The notes: a model not told the origin generated them from the letters alone. A DNA stretch of 64,000 nucleotides from Chryseobacterium aureum (GCF_003971235.1 NZ_CP034661.1:310001-374000), one strand, 5' to 3'. Shown: positions 35,320 to 44,229, counted from the first letter of the stretch. Program-made: numbers and translations.

Positions 35320-36081
35320 ATGAAGAAAATTGGAATTATAGGCTATGGCTGGCTGGGGGAGAGAATAGTACCTTTCTTATCCGAAAAATATACCCTATCG
35401 GCTACCACTACCACAGAGAGTAAAGCACATGAGCTGAATAGCAGAGGAATTAATGCCATAACAGCTACTTTTCCGGACTATCAGCTGTCTGAACCTGTTT
35501 CTCAATGGAAAGATATTCAGGATACCGATGTCCTTATTATTACCATTCCTGTTTCTGAAAAAAGCTGTTGTGTAAGCTCTTTATATAATAGAATTCAGAA
35601 TGTATCGGACTTTATCGGAGATTTTAAAGGACAAATGTTTCTGATGAGTTCCACAGGCGTTTATCCGGATCTTCCCAAAGAATTTAGAGAAGAAGACGTG
35701 CCTTTGGAAAAAGTATCGGGAGAGCGGATGCTGAGAAGTAAATATCCACAGCTTAACATTCTGAGGCTTGGCGGTTTGATGGGAGATAACAGACTCCTGA
35801 AGAAGTATAATCTAAGTAATCTGGACCACGCAGTGAATCATATTCATTATGCTGATATTGGCAGGATCATCTCAGAAATGATTGAAAGAAAAACTGAATC
35901 CAGGTTATACAATGTAACGGCTCCGCTTCATCCGGCAAAGAGCCAGGTGATTAATGCTCAGAAGGGTATCATTGATAATGAAGAGTTTGAGGTGAAAGGG
36001 AAGAAGGTATTGTCTTCCAGGCTGGTTTCTGAGCTGGAATATGTATTTCAGTATCCGGATCCGAGGACGTTTCATTTGTAA
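35320..36081 (+). CDS. NAD(P)-binding epimerase-like protein (YeeZ-like)
   Basis: The 253-residue cytosolic protein opens with a Rossmann nucleotide-binding loop, KIGIIGYGWLGERI. An SDR-like core follows (SSTGVYPDLPKE at about 110-121, resembling the SSTxVYG catalytic strand, and ILRLGGLMGDNRLL). The Y-x3-K pair of active epimerases is not obvious, so catalysis is uncertain. Similar proteins are annotated as SDR family NAD(P)-dependent oxidoreductases of unknown substrate. It is a single-gene unit with its own promoter. Confidence 0.7.
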   Translation: MKKIGIIGYGWLGERIVPFLSEKYTLSATTTTESKAHELNSRGINAITATFPDYQLSEPVSQWKDIQDTDVLIITIPVSEKSCCVSSLYNRIQNVSDFIGDFKGQMFLMSSTGVYPDLPKEFREEDVPLEKVSGERMLRSKYPQLNILRLGGLMGDNRLLKKYNLSNLDHAVNHIHYADIGRIISEMIERKTESRLYNVTAPLHPAKSQVINAQKGIIDNEEFEVKGKKVLSSRLVSELEYVFQYPDPRTFHL

Positions 36082-36136
36082 TTATTTATAATGGGATTTT
36101 CATCCATTTTACTTACATAATTTCTTATGATAACCT

Positions 36137-36203
36137 TTGTCATTCCGTAGGAATCCCTACGTAGTTTTTTTAAATCAGTATTTAGATTCCTATGGAATGA
36201 CAA
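36137..36203. repeat. REP-like inverted repeat
   Basis: Two 19-nt arms (36137-36155 and 36185-36203) match at 18 of 19 positions when one is reversed; the outer ends read TTGTCATTCC and GGAATGACAA. A degenerate relative lies at 58858-58885. Confidence 0.7.
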
Positions 36204-36270
36204 GCTGGATGGGTAGTTTTATTTATCGTGAAAAGATCACTATTTTCGATAAATACAATCAAATTAATTC

Positions 36271-36332
36271 AATAGGAACGGGCTTTAGCCCGTTAATAAA
36301 TAGATGAAAATTCCATCGGCTTTAGCCAAAAC
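36271..36332 (+). repeat. Dispersed intergenic repeat, copy A
   Basis: The unit begins AATAGGAACGGGCTTTAGCC with a short palindrome (GGGCTTTAGCCC) and ends CGGCTTTAGCCAAAAC. The same order of start and end modules is seen at 51831-51897 and 51990-52053. It occupies part of a 310-bp gap that has no gene. Confidence 0.65.
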
Positions 36333-36339
36333 CTAATAA

Positions 36340-36372
36340 AAAAACCTCCGGAATCTGTTTCCGGAGGTTTTT
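36340..36372. terminator. Terminator of the nucleoside phosphorylase gene
   Basis: A 14-bp perfect stem (36340-36353 with 36359-36372) has a 5-nt loop and A/T tracts on both sides. It lies 19 nt past the minus-strand stop. Confidence 0.85.
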
Positions 36373-36391
36373 ATCTGTATGTGAAAAAAAA

Positions 36392-37246
36392 TTACTTAAT
36401 AATTCTTTCCAACACCCATTCAATAAGGTTTTTCTCAGAAGCATGGTGGTCTGCGGAAAATTCTCCGCGTCTTCTGTTGGCAATCACGTTATTGACGGTG
36501 ATGGCTTTATGTCCTAATAATTTGGAAAGGGCATAGATGGCAGAAGTTTCCATTTCAAAATTGGTGATTCCCAGATCATTCAGTGTTTCCAGGAATTTGT
36601 CATCCACGGCCTTTAGACGAAGTTGTCTTCCCTGTGGAGCATAGAATCCCGGGAATGTTGCCGTATTACCGTGATACTTGGCATCTTTGTAATAGTTGCC
36701 CATTTCTTCTGCCCAGTCTGAGAAATAAAGCATAGGCTTGATTTTTTCGTAAGGGAATTTTTCTAAGAAACTTTTAGAAAATTCATTTTCAAACTGGTAG
36801 TCCTGATAGAAATGCATCAATCCGTCTAAACCGACTACATTCTGGGTAACCAGCATATTGTCTACCTGTACATCCGGGTTTACGCTTCCGCAGGTTCCCA
36901 TACGGAATAGCTCAAGGGCCTTGTGCTCAGTTTTGAATTCCTTATTCTGAAGATCGATATTTACCAATGCATCCAGCTCGTTCATAACGATATCTATGTT
37001 TTCAGTTCCGATACCGGTAGACATTACCGTGATTCTTTCTCCACGAAGGGTTCCTGTATGCGTATAGAATTCTCTTTTATTTTTTTTGATTTCTACGGTA
37101 TCAAAGTATTTTGAAACTTTAGCTACCCTGTCAGGATCTCCTACAAGGATAATTTTGTCAGCAATATCTTCAGGGAGAAGATTCAGGTGGTATACACTTC
37201 CATCTTCATTCAGAACAAGTTCTGAGGCAGCAAGTTTGTTTAGCAT
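36392..37246 (-). CDS. Nucleoside phosphorylase (uridine phosphorylase-like)
   Basis: The 284-residue protein belongs to the PNP/UDP phosphorylase family 1. Visible motifs are the phosphate-binding ILVGDPDRV (about 33-41), STGIGTENIDIV, the central MGTCGSVNP, and ITNFEMETSAIYALSKLLGHKA, whose E-M-E binds the ribose. It would split a nucleoside with phosphate to give a base and ribose-1-phosphate in salvage. The family includes uridine, purine and AMP-specific forms; uridine is only the nearest guess. An exported protein gene lies 22 nt upstream on the same strand and may share its transcript. Confidence 0.82.
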   Translation of the reverse strand: MLNKLAASELVLNEDGSVYHLNLLPEDIADKIILVGDPDRVAKVSKYFDTVEIKKNKREFYTHTGTLRGERITVMSTGIGTENIDIVMNELDALVNIDLQNKEFKTEHKALELFRMGTCGSVNPDVQVDNMLVTQNVVGLDGLMHFYQDYQFENEFSKSFLEKFPYEKIKPMLYFSDWAEEMGNYYKDAKYHGNTATFPGFYAPQGRQLRLKAVDDKFLETLNDLGITNFEMETSAIYALSKLLGHKAITVNNVIANRRRGEFSADHHASEKNLIEWVLERIIK

Positions 37247-37268
37247 AATATAGGTATATTTTTTGTTT

Positions 37269-37754
37269 TTAGTTAATCATAATGGCCTCTTTATAAGGAG
37301 ATGCCATAACCTCGTAGAGGTCATTATATTCTTCTACAATCCTTTTCTGTCCGTTCATTACTTCATATACAGTAACAACGGTCTTCTCAATGTTTTTAGG
37401 ATCCTTCCTCTGCGAAGTGATTTCGTAGAAGTGATCATCTTTTTTAAGGATAGAAATCAGTTCTTCTTTGGTAGAATTGTTGGAAGTCATCATTCCCGGA
37501 AACTCAAGAACAATATCCTTCAGATCTGTAAAGTTTTTATAGGGTTTGGTGACACCGTTGGAATAAACATACACATTAGGAATCTCTTTATCCTTCTCAA
37601 GACGGACCAAATAATAATCAGAACCTCTTTTTTCAGCATACACAGCCATTTCCTGCTGTTTGACGGCTTGTTTTTCCGGTTGCTTTTTCTTCTGGGAAAA
37701 TGCTGTCACAGAAAGTAAACCTGCAGCAACAGCAAACCATAGTTTTGTTTTCAT
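37269..37754 (-). CDS. Exported protein of unknown function
   Basis: The 161-residue protein has a clear signal peptide (MKTKLWFAVAAGLLSVTAFSQ), a lysine- and glutamine-rich linker (KKKQPEKQAVKQQ) and then a mixed alpha/beta region without cysteines. I do not recognise the family. It is probably periplasmic. The stop lies 22 nt before the nucleoside phosphorylase start, so the two may form an operon, but no functional link is evident. Confidence 0.6.
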   Translation of the reverse strand: MKTKLWFAVAAGLLSVTAFSQKKKQPEKQAVKQQEMAVYAEKRGSDYYLVRLEKDKEIPNVYVYSNGVTKPYKNFTDLKDIVLEFPGMMTSNNSTKEELISILKKDDHFYEITSQRKDPKNIEKTVVTVYEVMNGQKRIVEEYNDLYEVMASPYKEAIMIN

Positions 37755-37963
37755 AATCCTATTTTAGTTTTTTGATGTGTTGAATTTAATTTTAAAAAAT
37801 CCTCCCCCAATAATCTTGCGCCATTATTTTCCGGTATTTCGAAGAACCGTTTTTCTTTAGAATAATGAATTTGATTTCGGGGTTTAAAATTAGTGAAAAA
37901 TATTGTATCAGAAATATAAACATTATTTAATCTGCTATTAAAACTGAGATAACATCAGATCAG

Positions 37964-37971
37964 TACTTTTG
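37964..37971 (+). promoter_or_regulatory. -7 promoter box for the dihaem peroxidase gene
   Basis: TACTTTTG fits TAnnTTTG exactly and ends 13 nt before the ATG, implying a very short leader. Confidence 0.55.
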
Positions 37972-37984
37972 CCGCTAAAAATTC

Positions 37985-39814
37985 ATGAGAACGTATCCGC
38001 TGCTTGTAATTGCCGTTCTGATAGGGCTTGCAGTAATGTCTTTTAACCCTGTTTATAAAGGAAAAGAAAGCGACAATACATTTGTTAATAAAGGGTTGTC
38101 CGACTTTAAAATAAAGCTTGAACAGCTGAAATCAGATGTTGATAAGTTCTCTGAAAACCGCATTTCTCTGGAAGAATTGCAGCAATCACTAAGCCGCACA
38201 AGAAATTCATTTAAAGAGATAGAATTCTATATTGCTTACCATTATCCTGAATTTACAAAAACCCACCTTAACGCGGCCCCTCTTTTTCATATTGAAGCTG
38301 CTGGAACATCATCCTATACACTTCCACCCGAAGGATTACAGGTACTGGATGAGCTTATATTTTCAGATGAAGCAGAAGATGAGAAAGAGAAGATAAAAAC
38401 CATTACCACCTTTTTGTATAACAGCTATTCCGGATTTTACTTAAGCGCTTTAAAAAATGGATTAAGCAAAGGCAATAACAAAACACTGCCTTTAAGGATT
38501 GAACTGATCAGGATTTACTCACTGGGAGTTTCGGGCTTTGATACCCCGGGTTCCCTCAATATTTCCGAAGAGGCAAGCCACGCTCTTGCAGGAATGCAGA
38601 AATACATCAATGATGATCCTTATTTTAAAAATTATCATACTGACAAAGCTAATCAGATGGTAACAGAAGCTATCGGTTATCTTGCTAAAAATACCGATTT
38701 TGAAACCTTCGACAGAATTGAGTTCTATAAAAAATACATTCAGCCTCTGTATGAAGAGCTGGGGAACTGGGACGGAAGACCTGATGACCTTAAAGAATTC
38801 TCCGGATGGAATGCGGGCAGCAGAAACTTTTTCAGCAGCGACTTTTTAGACCCTTATTTTTATACCTTATTAAAATCCTCAGAAGACAATCCGGACCTCC
38901 GGAATCTTGGAAAAACAATTTTCTATGATCAGAATCTAAGCGGGAACGGGAAAATGAGCTGTGCCACCTGCCATCTTCCGGAAAATGCCTTTACAGATCT
39001 GAAAGCCAAATCACTAAGCAATGTGGAAGGAAAAACAGTACTGAGAAATTCTCCCTCTTTATATAATGCAGTTTTTGCCAAGAGGTTTTTCTATGATCTT
39101 CGTGCCTTCTATCTGGAACAGCAGGCAGAACATGTCATCTACAACGAACAGGAGTTTAACACAAGCTACGAAAGCATTATCCAGAAACTAAAAGCAAAAC
39201 CTGACTATAAAAAAGCATTCCGAAAAGCCTTTAAAGACGGAAAAATCAGCAAAGAAAACTTTTCAAAGGCACTGAGCTCCTATGTAGCATCCCTGTACTC
39301 ATTTAACAGCGATTTTGACCGTTTTATGAGAAATGAAAAGGATGTGCCTGACGATGTAAAAAAAGGATTCAATCTCTTTATGGGAAAAGCCAATTGCGCT
39401 ACCTGCCATTTTGCCCCACATTTTTCGGGGTTGGTGCCTCCTTTCTTTAATGAAAACGAATCGGAAGTACTCGGAATTACCAGGAAACCCATCACACAGC
39501 TCCCAGTAGAGCTAGATCAGGATCTGGGGAGAGGAAACAGCCCGGTGAAAAAAGAAAAATCATGGATTTATGATTACTCTTTCAAAACGGTAACGGTGAG
39601 AAATATTGCCCTTACCAAACCTTATTTCCATAACGGAGCTTTCAATACCTTGGATGAAGTGCTGGATTTTTATAACGAAGGAGGAGGAGAAGGATTAGGA
39701 TTAAAAATGAAAAACCAAACCCTGGCTCCGGATAAACTCAACCTTACCGAAACAGAAAAGAAACAGATCATCGCCTTTCTGAATGCTCTTACGGATGTGA
39801 GTAAAGCGAAGTAA
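37985..39814 (+). CDS. Dihaem cytochrome-c peroxidase family protein with long N-terminal domain
   Basis: The 609-residue protein has an N-terminal signal or anchor (MRTYPLLVIAVLIGLAVMSF) and two haem-binding CxxCH motifs: CATCH at 326-330 and CATCH at 471-475. Around them lie the peroxidase/MauG segments SGNGKMSCATCHLPENAF, LRNSPSLYNAVF and VRNIALTKPYFHNGAF. About 280 residues precede the haem domain and look all-helical, which roughly doubles the usual size of a CcpA peroxidase. The core family reduces hydrogen peroxide in the periplasm with electrons from cytochrome c, or oxidises partner proteins (MauG). It is a monocistronic gene. Confidence 0.85.
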   Translation: MRTYPLLVIAVLIGLAVMSFNPVYKGKESDNTFVNKGLSDFKIKLEQLKSDVDKFSENRISLEELQQSLSRTRNSFKEIEFYIAYHYPEFTKTHLNAAPLFHIEAAGTSSYTLPPEGLQVLDELIFSDEAEDEKEKIKTITTFLYNSYSGFYLSALKNGLSKGNNKTLPLRIELIRIYSLGVSGFDTPGSLNISEEASHALAGMQKYINDDPYFKNYHTDKANQMVTEAIGYLAKNTDFETFDRIEFYKKYIQPLYEELGNWDGRPDDLKEFSGWNAGSRNFFSSDFLDPYFYTLLKSSEDNPDLRNLGKTIFYDQNLSGNGKMSCATCHLPENAFTDLKAKSLSNVEGKTVLRNSPSLYNAVFAKRFFYDLRAFYLEQQAEHVIYNEQEFNTSYESIIQKLKAKPDYKKAFRKAFKDGKISKENFSKALSSYVASLYSFNSDFDRFMRNEKDVPDDVKKGFNLFMGKANCATCHFAPHFSGLVPPFFNENESEVLGITRKPITQLPVELDQDLGRGNSPVKKEKSWIYDYSFKTVTVRNIALTKPYFHNGAFNTLDEVLDFYNEGGGEGLGLKMKNQTLAPDKLNLTETEKKQIIAFLNALTDVSKAK

Positions 39815-39827
39815 GTGAGGTTTGAGG

Positions 39828-39920
39828 GTTTAAGAGTGGGAGAATGGGAGAATGGGATAGTTTGAGAAGGTAGAGATTCGGGGGTTCGGGATTTTGGGTT
39901 TGTGAGGACCGAGATTCGGT
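39828..39920. repeat. G-rich low-complexity stretch with short tandem repeats
   Basis: The gap after the peroxidase gene holds imperfect GGGAGAAT and GATTCGG repeats. No coding potential or hairpin is evident. Confidence 0.45.
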
Positions 39921-39945
39921 AGGAATGATAGGTTTTAATAAAAAC

Positions 39946-40002
39946 AGGCTAAATTTTGAAACTTGTGTAAATATGATCTACGAAGGTTTCAGAATTTAGC
40001 CT
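39946..40002 (-). terminator. Inverted repeat after the XRE regulator gene, possible terminator
   Basis: Two 17-nt arms (39946-39962 and 39986-40002) match at 16 of 17 positions around a 23-nt loop. The minus strand continues into a short T-rich tract, and the hairpin lies 31 nt past the regulator stop. Confidence 0.5.
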
Positions 40003-40033
40003 AGAGTTTTACAGATTGGATTAATCTGTCTGT

Positions 40034-40429
40034 TTATTTGTTTTGGATCAGCTTTTCCAGCTTATCAATCATTTCCTGTTGTTGTTTTAGCATACGCTCA
40101 TAAAGTTCAATCATTTTGTCAAGGGGATTGAAAGTGGGTTGGTTATTAAAAAAGGCTGGTTGTTGACAATTATCAAAAGAGGCTGTATTAGAAATAATGT
40201 TTATCGCTTGTTCTTCATCAAAATTCTCAATCGCTTCTGCCGGAACCTTCAGAATCTGAGCTACCTGCGCCAAAACATCAGACTCTACAGTTTCTTTTTG
40301 TTCTAAAAGAGAGACTTTTTTCTGATTCCAGTTGTCACCTAATTCAAAAGCTAATGCTTCCTGCTTGATACCAAGCATTTCGCGGAAACGTTTAATATTT
40401 CTGCCCTGATGTATTTTTTTATTTTGCAT
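40034..40429 (-). CDS. XRE-family helix-turn-helix regulator with C-terminal coiled coil
   Basis: The ATG at 40429 (MQNKKIHQGRN) is chosen because the -7 box at 40450-40457 puts transcription start at about 40443, level with the alternative ATG at 40444. The 131-residue protein has an HTH_3 domain at about 10-70 (NIKRFREMLGIKQEALAFEL and KKVSLLEQKE). A linker with a NQPTFNPLDK segment and a C-terminal heptad-like helix (IELYERMLKQQQEMIDKLEK) would let it oligomerise. Such short XRE proteins are common in flavobacteria and their targets are unknown. It is divergent from the phoX-like gene. Confidence 0.8.
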   Translation of the reverse strand: MQNKKIHQGRNIKRFREMLGIKQEALAFELGDNWNQKKVSLLEQKETVESDVLAQVAQILKVPAEAIENFDEEQAINIISNTASFDNCQQPAFFNNQPTFNPLDKMIELYERMLKQQQEMIDKLEKLIQNK

Positions 40430-40449
40430 AGCTGTGTCAATCATAATAA

Positions 40450-40457
40450 CAAATATA
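40450..40457 (-). promoter_or_regulatory. -7 promoter box for the XRE regulator
   Basis: On the minus strand the bases read TATATTTG, a perfect fit, 21 nt before ATG 40429. This decides the start codon. Confidence 0.6.
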
Positions 40458-40760
40458 AAGTTTTAAGAGATAAGAATAAAGCTCGTTTTTAAAATAAATT
40501 ATCTTCTAAAATATTCTTGTTTTTGAATAAAAATTTCTTTTCTCTGGCAGATTTGTCCTGTTGAATAAGTCGTGCTTGTGATCAATCAATAAAAATATAC
40601 TCTTCATTCCCGATTACGTACGCACCAAACCCGAAATCCCGCATATATTATCCTCACTGCTTAACACAAAATTAATCCCCTTAACATTAGGTTTCAGATA
40701 AGTTAATATTAGATCATTTAGATTTAAAGTCCTATTAACAGAGGAAAAGCTCTAATAAAA
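40458..40760. other. 300-bp divergent intergenic region without a gene
   Basis: This A/T-rich region lies between the divergent XRE regulator and PhoX genes. No open frame, hairpin or repeat stands out beyond the two promoter boxes that bound it. Confidence 0.4.
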
Positions 40761-40768
40761 TAGTTTTG
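40761..40768 (+). promoter_or_regulatory. -7 promoter box for the PhoX-like gene
   Basis: TAGTTTTG fits TAnnTTTG and ends 24 nt before ATG 40793. Confidence 0.5.
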
Positions 40769-40792
40769 CAAGGTCTAATAAATCAAATAAAA

Positions 40793-42946
40793 ATGAAGAA
40801 AAAACTACTAACAGTGGGAGCTTTGGCTATACTGGCCGGTTCTGGCATTCAGGCGCAGACTCTTATATTCGATAAGAGCGCATCATGGAGCTACAAAGAT
40901 AACAATCAGGCACAGCCGGCCGGCTGGAATGCCAAAACTTATGATATTTCAACATGGGCAGTAGGAAACGGACCTTTAGGATATGGAGATCCGGTAACAA
41001 CTACAATCAATTCCGGATTAACCACAGCGTATTTTGCTAAAGATTTCACCGTAGACCTTTCAACACTTTCCGATACTATGGAACTTGGAGTAATGAGGGA
41101 TGATGGTATCATTGTTTATCTTAACGGAGAGGAAGTGGTAAGAGACAATATGCCTGCAGGTACTGTTACTTTCAATACTTTTTCTAGCACAACCATCGAT
41201 GGGGCGGCAGAAAATGTTTATAATATTTTTTCTATTCCGAAATCAAAATTTACAAACGGTGTCAATAGATTTTCTATTGAATTGCATAACAGAAGTACTA
41301 CCAGTTCAGATCTCAGAATAGATGCTTATCTGAAAACAACCGCCAATACCACTACACCGGTAACATGTAACGGAACGCACATCAGCTGTTTTACATCAAT
41401 TGTACCTACCGCACAGACCAATAAACTGATTATCCCGGCCGAGCATAAATACCAGCTTATCCTAAAAGAGGGGGACAGCTATACAGAAGGTGGAGGATTA
41501 GTAGGTGGTCAGAATGACTTTACCGGATATGTTGCAAAGGCAGGAAGCAGTACAAACGGGTATCTTTCCGTAAACCATGAAACCAATCCTGGAGGAGTTA
41601 CCATGGCGGAAATCAATTATAACGCAACTTCAAAGCTTTGGCAGTTAACAAAATCCAGAGCAGTAAGTTTCTCAGATCCAAGTTTAGTGCAGACGATCAG
41701 AAACTGTTCAGGAGGAGTTACCCCTTGGGGAACCATCGTGACAGCAGAAGAATCCGTAACTTCCAATGATGTGAATGCAGACGGATACAAAGATTACGGC
41801 TGGCTGGTAGAAATTGATCCTGCAACAGCACAGGTGATCTCCAAGAATGCTGACGGTTCCAAAGGAAAACTTTGGCAGATGGGAATCATGAATCACGAAA
41901 ATGTAGTGGTTAATAATGCCGGAACTATAGCTTACTACGGGGAAGACGGTGGAACCCACATGGTGTACAAGTATGTATTGGATACTCCGAATGACCTTTC
42001 TTCAGGAAATCTTTATGTCCTGAAATTAGATCAGGGACTAAGTACCGCAGGAGATCCGGTAGCCACTACAGCAACATGGGTTCAGGTTCCGAACAAAACA
42101 AAAGCAGACCAGAATAATACCAATACAAATGCACAGTCAGTAGGAGGAACAAAATTCAACGGAGTGGAAGATGTTGATATCAGCCCGCTGGATGGGAAAA
42201 TCTATTTTACAGCCAAAGGGTTAGACAGGGTATACCGTCTTCAGGATAACGGAACTACGGCTTCTCAGGTAGAGACCTTCGTAGGTGGAGGTTCTACTGT
42301 ATACTCTTTCAATACAGCTCAGGGAATCAAATCTGAAGCATGGGGAGATGGAAACGATAACCTTACTTTTGATGAACTTGGAAACCTTTGGGTACTTCAG
42401 GATGGAGGTAAAAACTATATCTGGGTCATTGCTCCGGATCATACACAGGCCAATCCTAAGGTAAGACTATTTGCTTCGATGCCAGCTGGAGCGGAACCTA
42501 CAGGATTAACATTTACACCTGATCATAAATTTGGTTTCTTCTCTATTCAGCACCCGGATTCAACAATCTCTACGGATGTAGATGCAACAGGAAATACTAT
42601 TGATTATAAAGGGAAATCCGCAACAATCGTTATTGCCCTTAAAAATAACTTAGGAATTGAAGGAACCTTAGGAACTATAGAAAACAATGCCGCAGAAAAT
42701 ACAGTAACAGTAGCGCCTAACCCAACGTCAGGAATCGTAAAAATCAATTCACCAAAAGGATTGAAAGATATCTCTGTAACCGCTTACAGTATGGACGGGA
42801 AAATTGTTTACACGAAGAAATTCAACTGTACAAATAAAGTACTGGATCTGGATTTCACACCGCAGTTAGAAGGATCCCGTGTTTTAGTATTAAATATAGA
42901 AGCGGAAGGAGGTTTCCAGAAAACCGTAAAACTTTTAAAGAAATAA
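40793..42946 (+). CDS. PhoX-type (DUF839) secreted phosphatase with T9SS sorting domain
   Basis: The start at 40793 gives MKKKLLTVGALAILAGSGIQAQ, a clean signal peptide; the upstream TTG overlaps the promoter box. Residues about 22-185 form a beta-sandwich like those before phosphatase domains (GVMRDDGIIVYLNGEEVVRD). Residues about 200-620 match the PhoX family: GYLSVNHETNPGG, PWGTIVTAEES, YGEDGGTHMVYKYV, FNGVEDVDISP. PhoX enzymes are calcium- and iron-dependent alkaline phosphatases; substrate use is inferred. The C-terminal 75 residues (VAPNPTSGIVKINSP to KTVKLLKK) are a type A T9SS signal, so the enzyme is released or displayed. A hairpin lies directly downstream. Confidence 0.85.
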   Translation: MKKKLLTVGALAILAGSGIQAQTLIFDKSASWSYKDNNQAQPAGWNAKTYDISTWAVGNGPLGYGDPVTTTINSGLTTAYFAKDFTVDLSTLSDTMELGVMRDDGIIVYLNGEEVVRDNMPAGTVTFNTFSSTTIDGAAENVYNIFSIPKSKFTNGVNRFSIELHNRSTTSSDLRIDAYLKTTANTTTPVTCNGTHISCFTSIVPTAQTNKLIIPAEHKYQLILKEGDSYTEGGGLVGGQNDFTGYVAKAGSSTNGYLSVNHETNPGGVTMAEINYNATSKLWQLTKSRAVSFSDPSLVQTIRNCSGGVTPWGTIVTAEESVTSNDVNADGYKDYGWLVEIDPATAQVISKNADGSKGKLWQMGIMNHENVVVNNAGTIAYYGEDGGTHMVYKYVLDTPNDLSSGNLYVLKLDQGLSTAGDPVATTATWVQVPNKTKADQNNTNTNAQSVGGTKFNGVEDVDISPLDGKIYFTAKGLDRVYRLQDNGTTASQVETFVGGGSTVYSFNTAQGIKSEAWGDGNDNLTFDELGNLWVLQDGGKNYIWVIAPDHTQANPKVRLFASMPAGAEPTGLTFTPDHKFGFFSIQHPDSTISTDVDATGNTIDYKGKSATIVIALKNNLGIEGTLGTIENNAAENTVTVAPNPTSGIVKINSPKGLKDISVTAYSMDGKIVYTKKFNCTNKVLDLDFTPQLEGSRVLVLNIEAEGGFQKTVKLLKK

Positions 42947-42962
42947 ATTATTTATAATTCTT

Positions 42963-43003
42963 GTCTGTCGGTGGTTTCGGCTGCCGGCAGACCTTTTATT
43001 TTT
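42963..43003 (+). terminator. Terminator of the PhoX-like gene, abutting the next start codon
   Basis: A 12-bp stem with G-U pairs (42963-42974 with 42981-42992) and a 6-nt loop is followed by a T-rich tract that runs to 43003. The ATG of the leucine-rich-repeat gene is at 43004. Confidence 0.65.
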
Positions 43004-43903
43004 ATGAAAAAGCTTTTTTTGTTGATTTCAATTCTTACACTTTCTCAGATCAAATCCCAGATTGATCCGGTAAAGTATCCCACCTTTACCAATATTGAAG
43101 ACGCTTTAAACAGTAAAAAGGCAGTTTACAGTATGAGTTTCAGAGAGAAAGGATTGTTTAATCTTCCGCCGCAGATCGTGAAGCTGGACTCACTGTTCTT
43201 TTTGAATATCATGGCGAATAAGCTTGAGAAAATGGACAGGGAACTCTTTGCATTAAAACAACTGGAAATTCTAAATGTGAATGAAAACAGCATCAGATAT
43301 ATTCCGGATGAGGTAAGCCAGCTTAAGAAACTGACCACTTTTTCCATGAATCTGAATAACCTTACCAATATTAATCCCAATGTTGCAAAACTTCAGAACC
43401 TAAAAGTGGTACATTTTGATGCCAATAACCTGAATACTTTTCCAGAAGCCCTTATGGAAATTCCCGCACTGGAAGAAATTAACCTTCAGGGAAATCAGAT
43501 CAGCTTTATTGCAGACAGACTGGATCAGCTTAAAAGTCTGAAATTTCTTAACCTTTCAGATAATCAGATTAATGACCTCGGAAATTTGTCTTTTCCTGAA
43601 AATCTAAAATATCTTGAATTGCAGCACAATGCCATTACCCGGCTTCCGGACAACCTTTTCAAGTCAAAAAAACTTGAATTCCTGAATGTAAGCGGAAATC
43701 ATATCACGGAAATCTCACCCAAAGTAAAAGGGCTGAAAAATATCGTCAGTATGAATCTGGCGGATAATAATCTAAAAGATATTCCTGTAGAAATCAAACA
43801 GCTCAAAAATCTGAAAACATTGATTCTTATAGGAAATCCTATAGAAAAATCTACCATTGAATATATAAAAACCTTATTGCCGGAAACCCAGATCTATTTC
43901 TAG
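43004..43903 (+). CDS. Exported leucine-rich-repeat protein
   Basis: The start at 43004 gives a signal peptide (MKKLFLLISILTLSQIKSQ); the earlier in-frame start lies inside the terminator hairpin. The 299-residue protein contains about nine 23-residue leucine-rich repeats of the LxxLxxLxLxxNxLxxIPxxI type (LEILNVNENSIRYIPDEV, LEEINLQGNQISFIADRL, LKYLELQHNAITRLPDNL, LEFLNVSGNHITEISPKV). Such proteins usually mediate protein binding in the periplasm or at the surface. There is no sorting domain. It meets the SUI1-family gene tail to tail with 2 nt between stops. Confidence 0.82.
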   Translation: MKKLFLLISILTLSQIKSQIDPVKYPTFTNIEDALNSKKAVYSMSFREKGLFNLPPQIVKLDSLFFLNIMANKLEKMDRELFALKQLEILNVNENSIRYIPDEVSQLKKLTTFSMNLNNLTNINPNVAKLQNLKVVHFDANNLNTFPEALMEIPALEEINLQGNQISFIADRLDQLKSLKFLNLSDNQINDLGNLSFPENLKYLELQHNAITRLPDNLFKSKKLEFLNVSGNHITEISPKVKGLKNIVSMNLADNNLKDIPVEIKQLKNLKTLILIGNPIEKSTIEYIKTLLPETQIYF

Positions 43904-43905
43904 AT

Positions 43906-44229
43906 CTATCCGCCAACACGCTTGGTTTTATATCCCATTTCTTTAAGGATATTCATTATTTTATCACGGTTATCACCCTGGATGATAATCGTTCCATCCT
44001 TTTCAGAGCCGCCTATACCTAAGGTGGTTTTTATTTTCTTTGAGATTTTTTTTAAATCCTCCTCACTGCCTTCCCAGCCTTCAACAATGGTTACTGGCTT
44101 ACCGTTTCTTCCTTTCTTCTCAAATTTGCATACCAATGGCTCCTTCTGCTTGAATGCTTCTTCCGGCATCTCAAAATCCTGCTCTTCATGATCAGGAAAA
44201 AGATTTTTCAGTTGATCTCTTAAATCCAT
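43906..44229 (-). CDS. yciH: SUI1/YciH-family translation initiation factor-like protein
   Basis: The 107-residue protein has the SUI1 core: RNGKPVTIVEGWEG, LKKISKKIKTTLGIGGSEKDG and TIIIQGDNRDKIMNILKEMGY. The family resembles eukaryotic eIF1, and YciH in bacteria can affect start-codon fidelity and initiation under stress. The short acidic N-terminus (FPDHEEQDFEMPEEAF) is typical. It is a single-gene unit whose stop is 2 nt from that of the convergent leucine-rich-repeat gene, leaving no room for a separate terminator. Confidence 0.88.
   Translation of the reverse strand: MDLRDQLKNLFPDHEEQDFEMPEEAFKQKEPLVCKFEKKGRNGKPVTIVEGWEGSEEDLKKISKKIKTTLGIGGSEKDGTIIIQGDNRDKIMNILKEMGYKTKRVGG

Noticed and set aside
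39828-39920. Possible CRISPR-like array in G-rich repeats
   Set aside because: Repeat units are only about 8-10 nt, irregular, and have no spacers.
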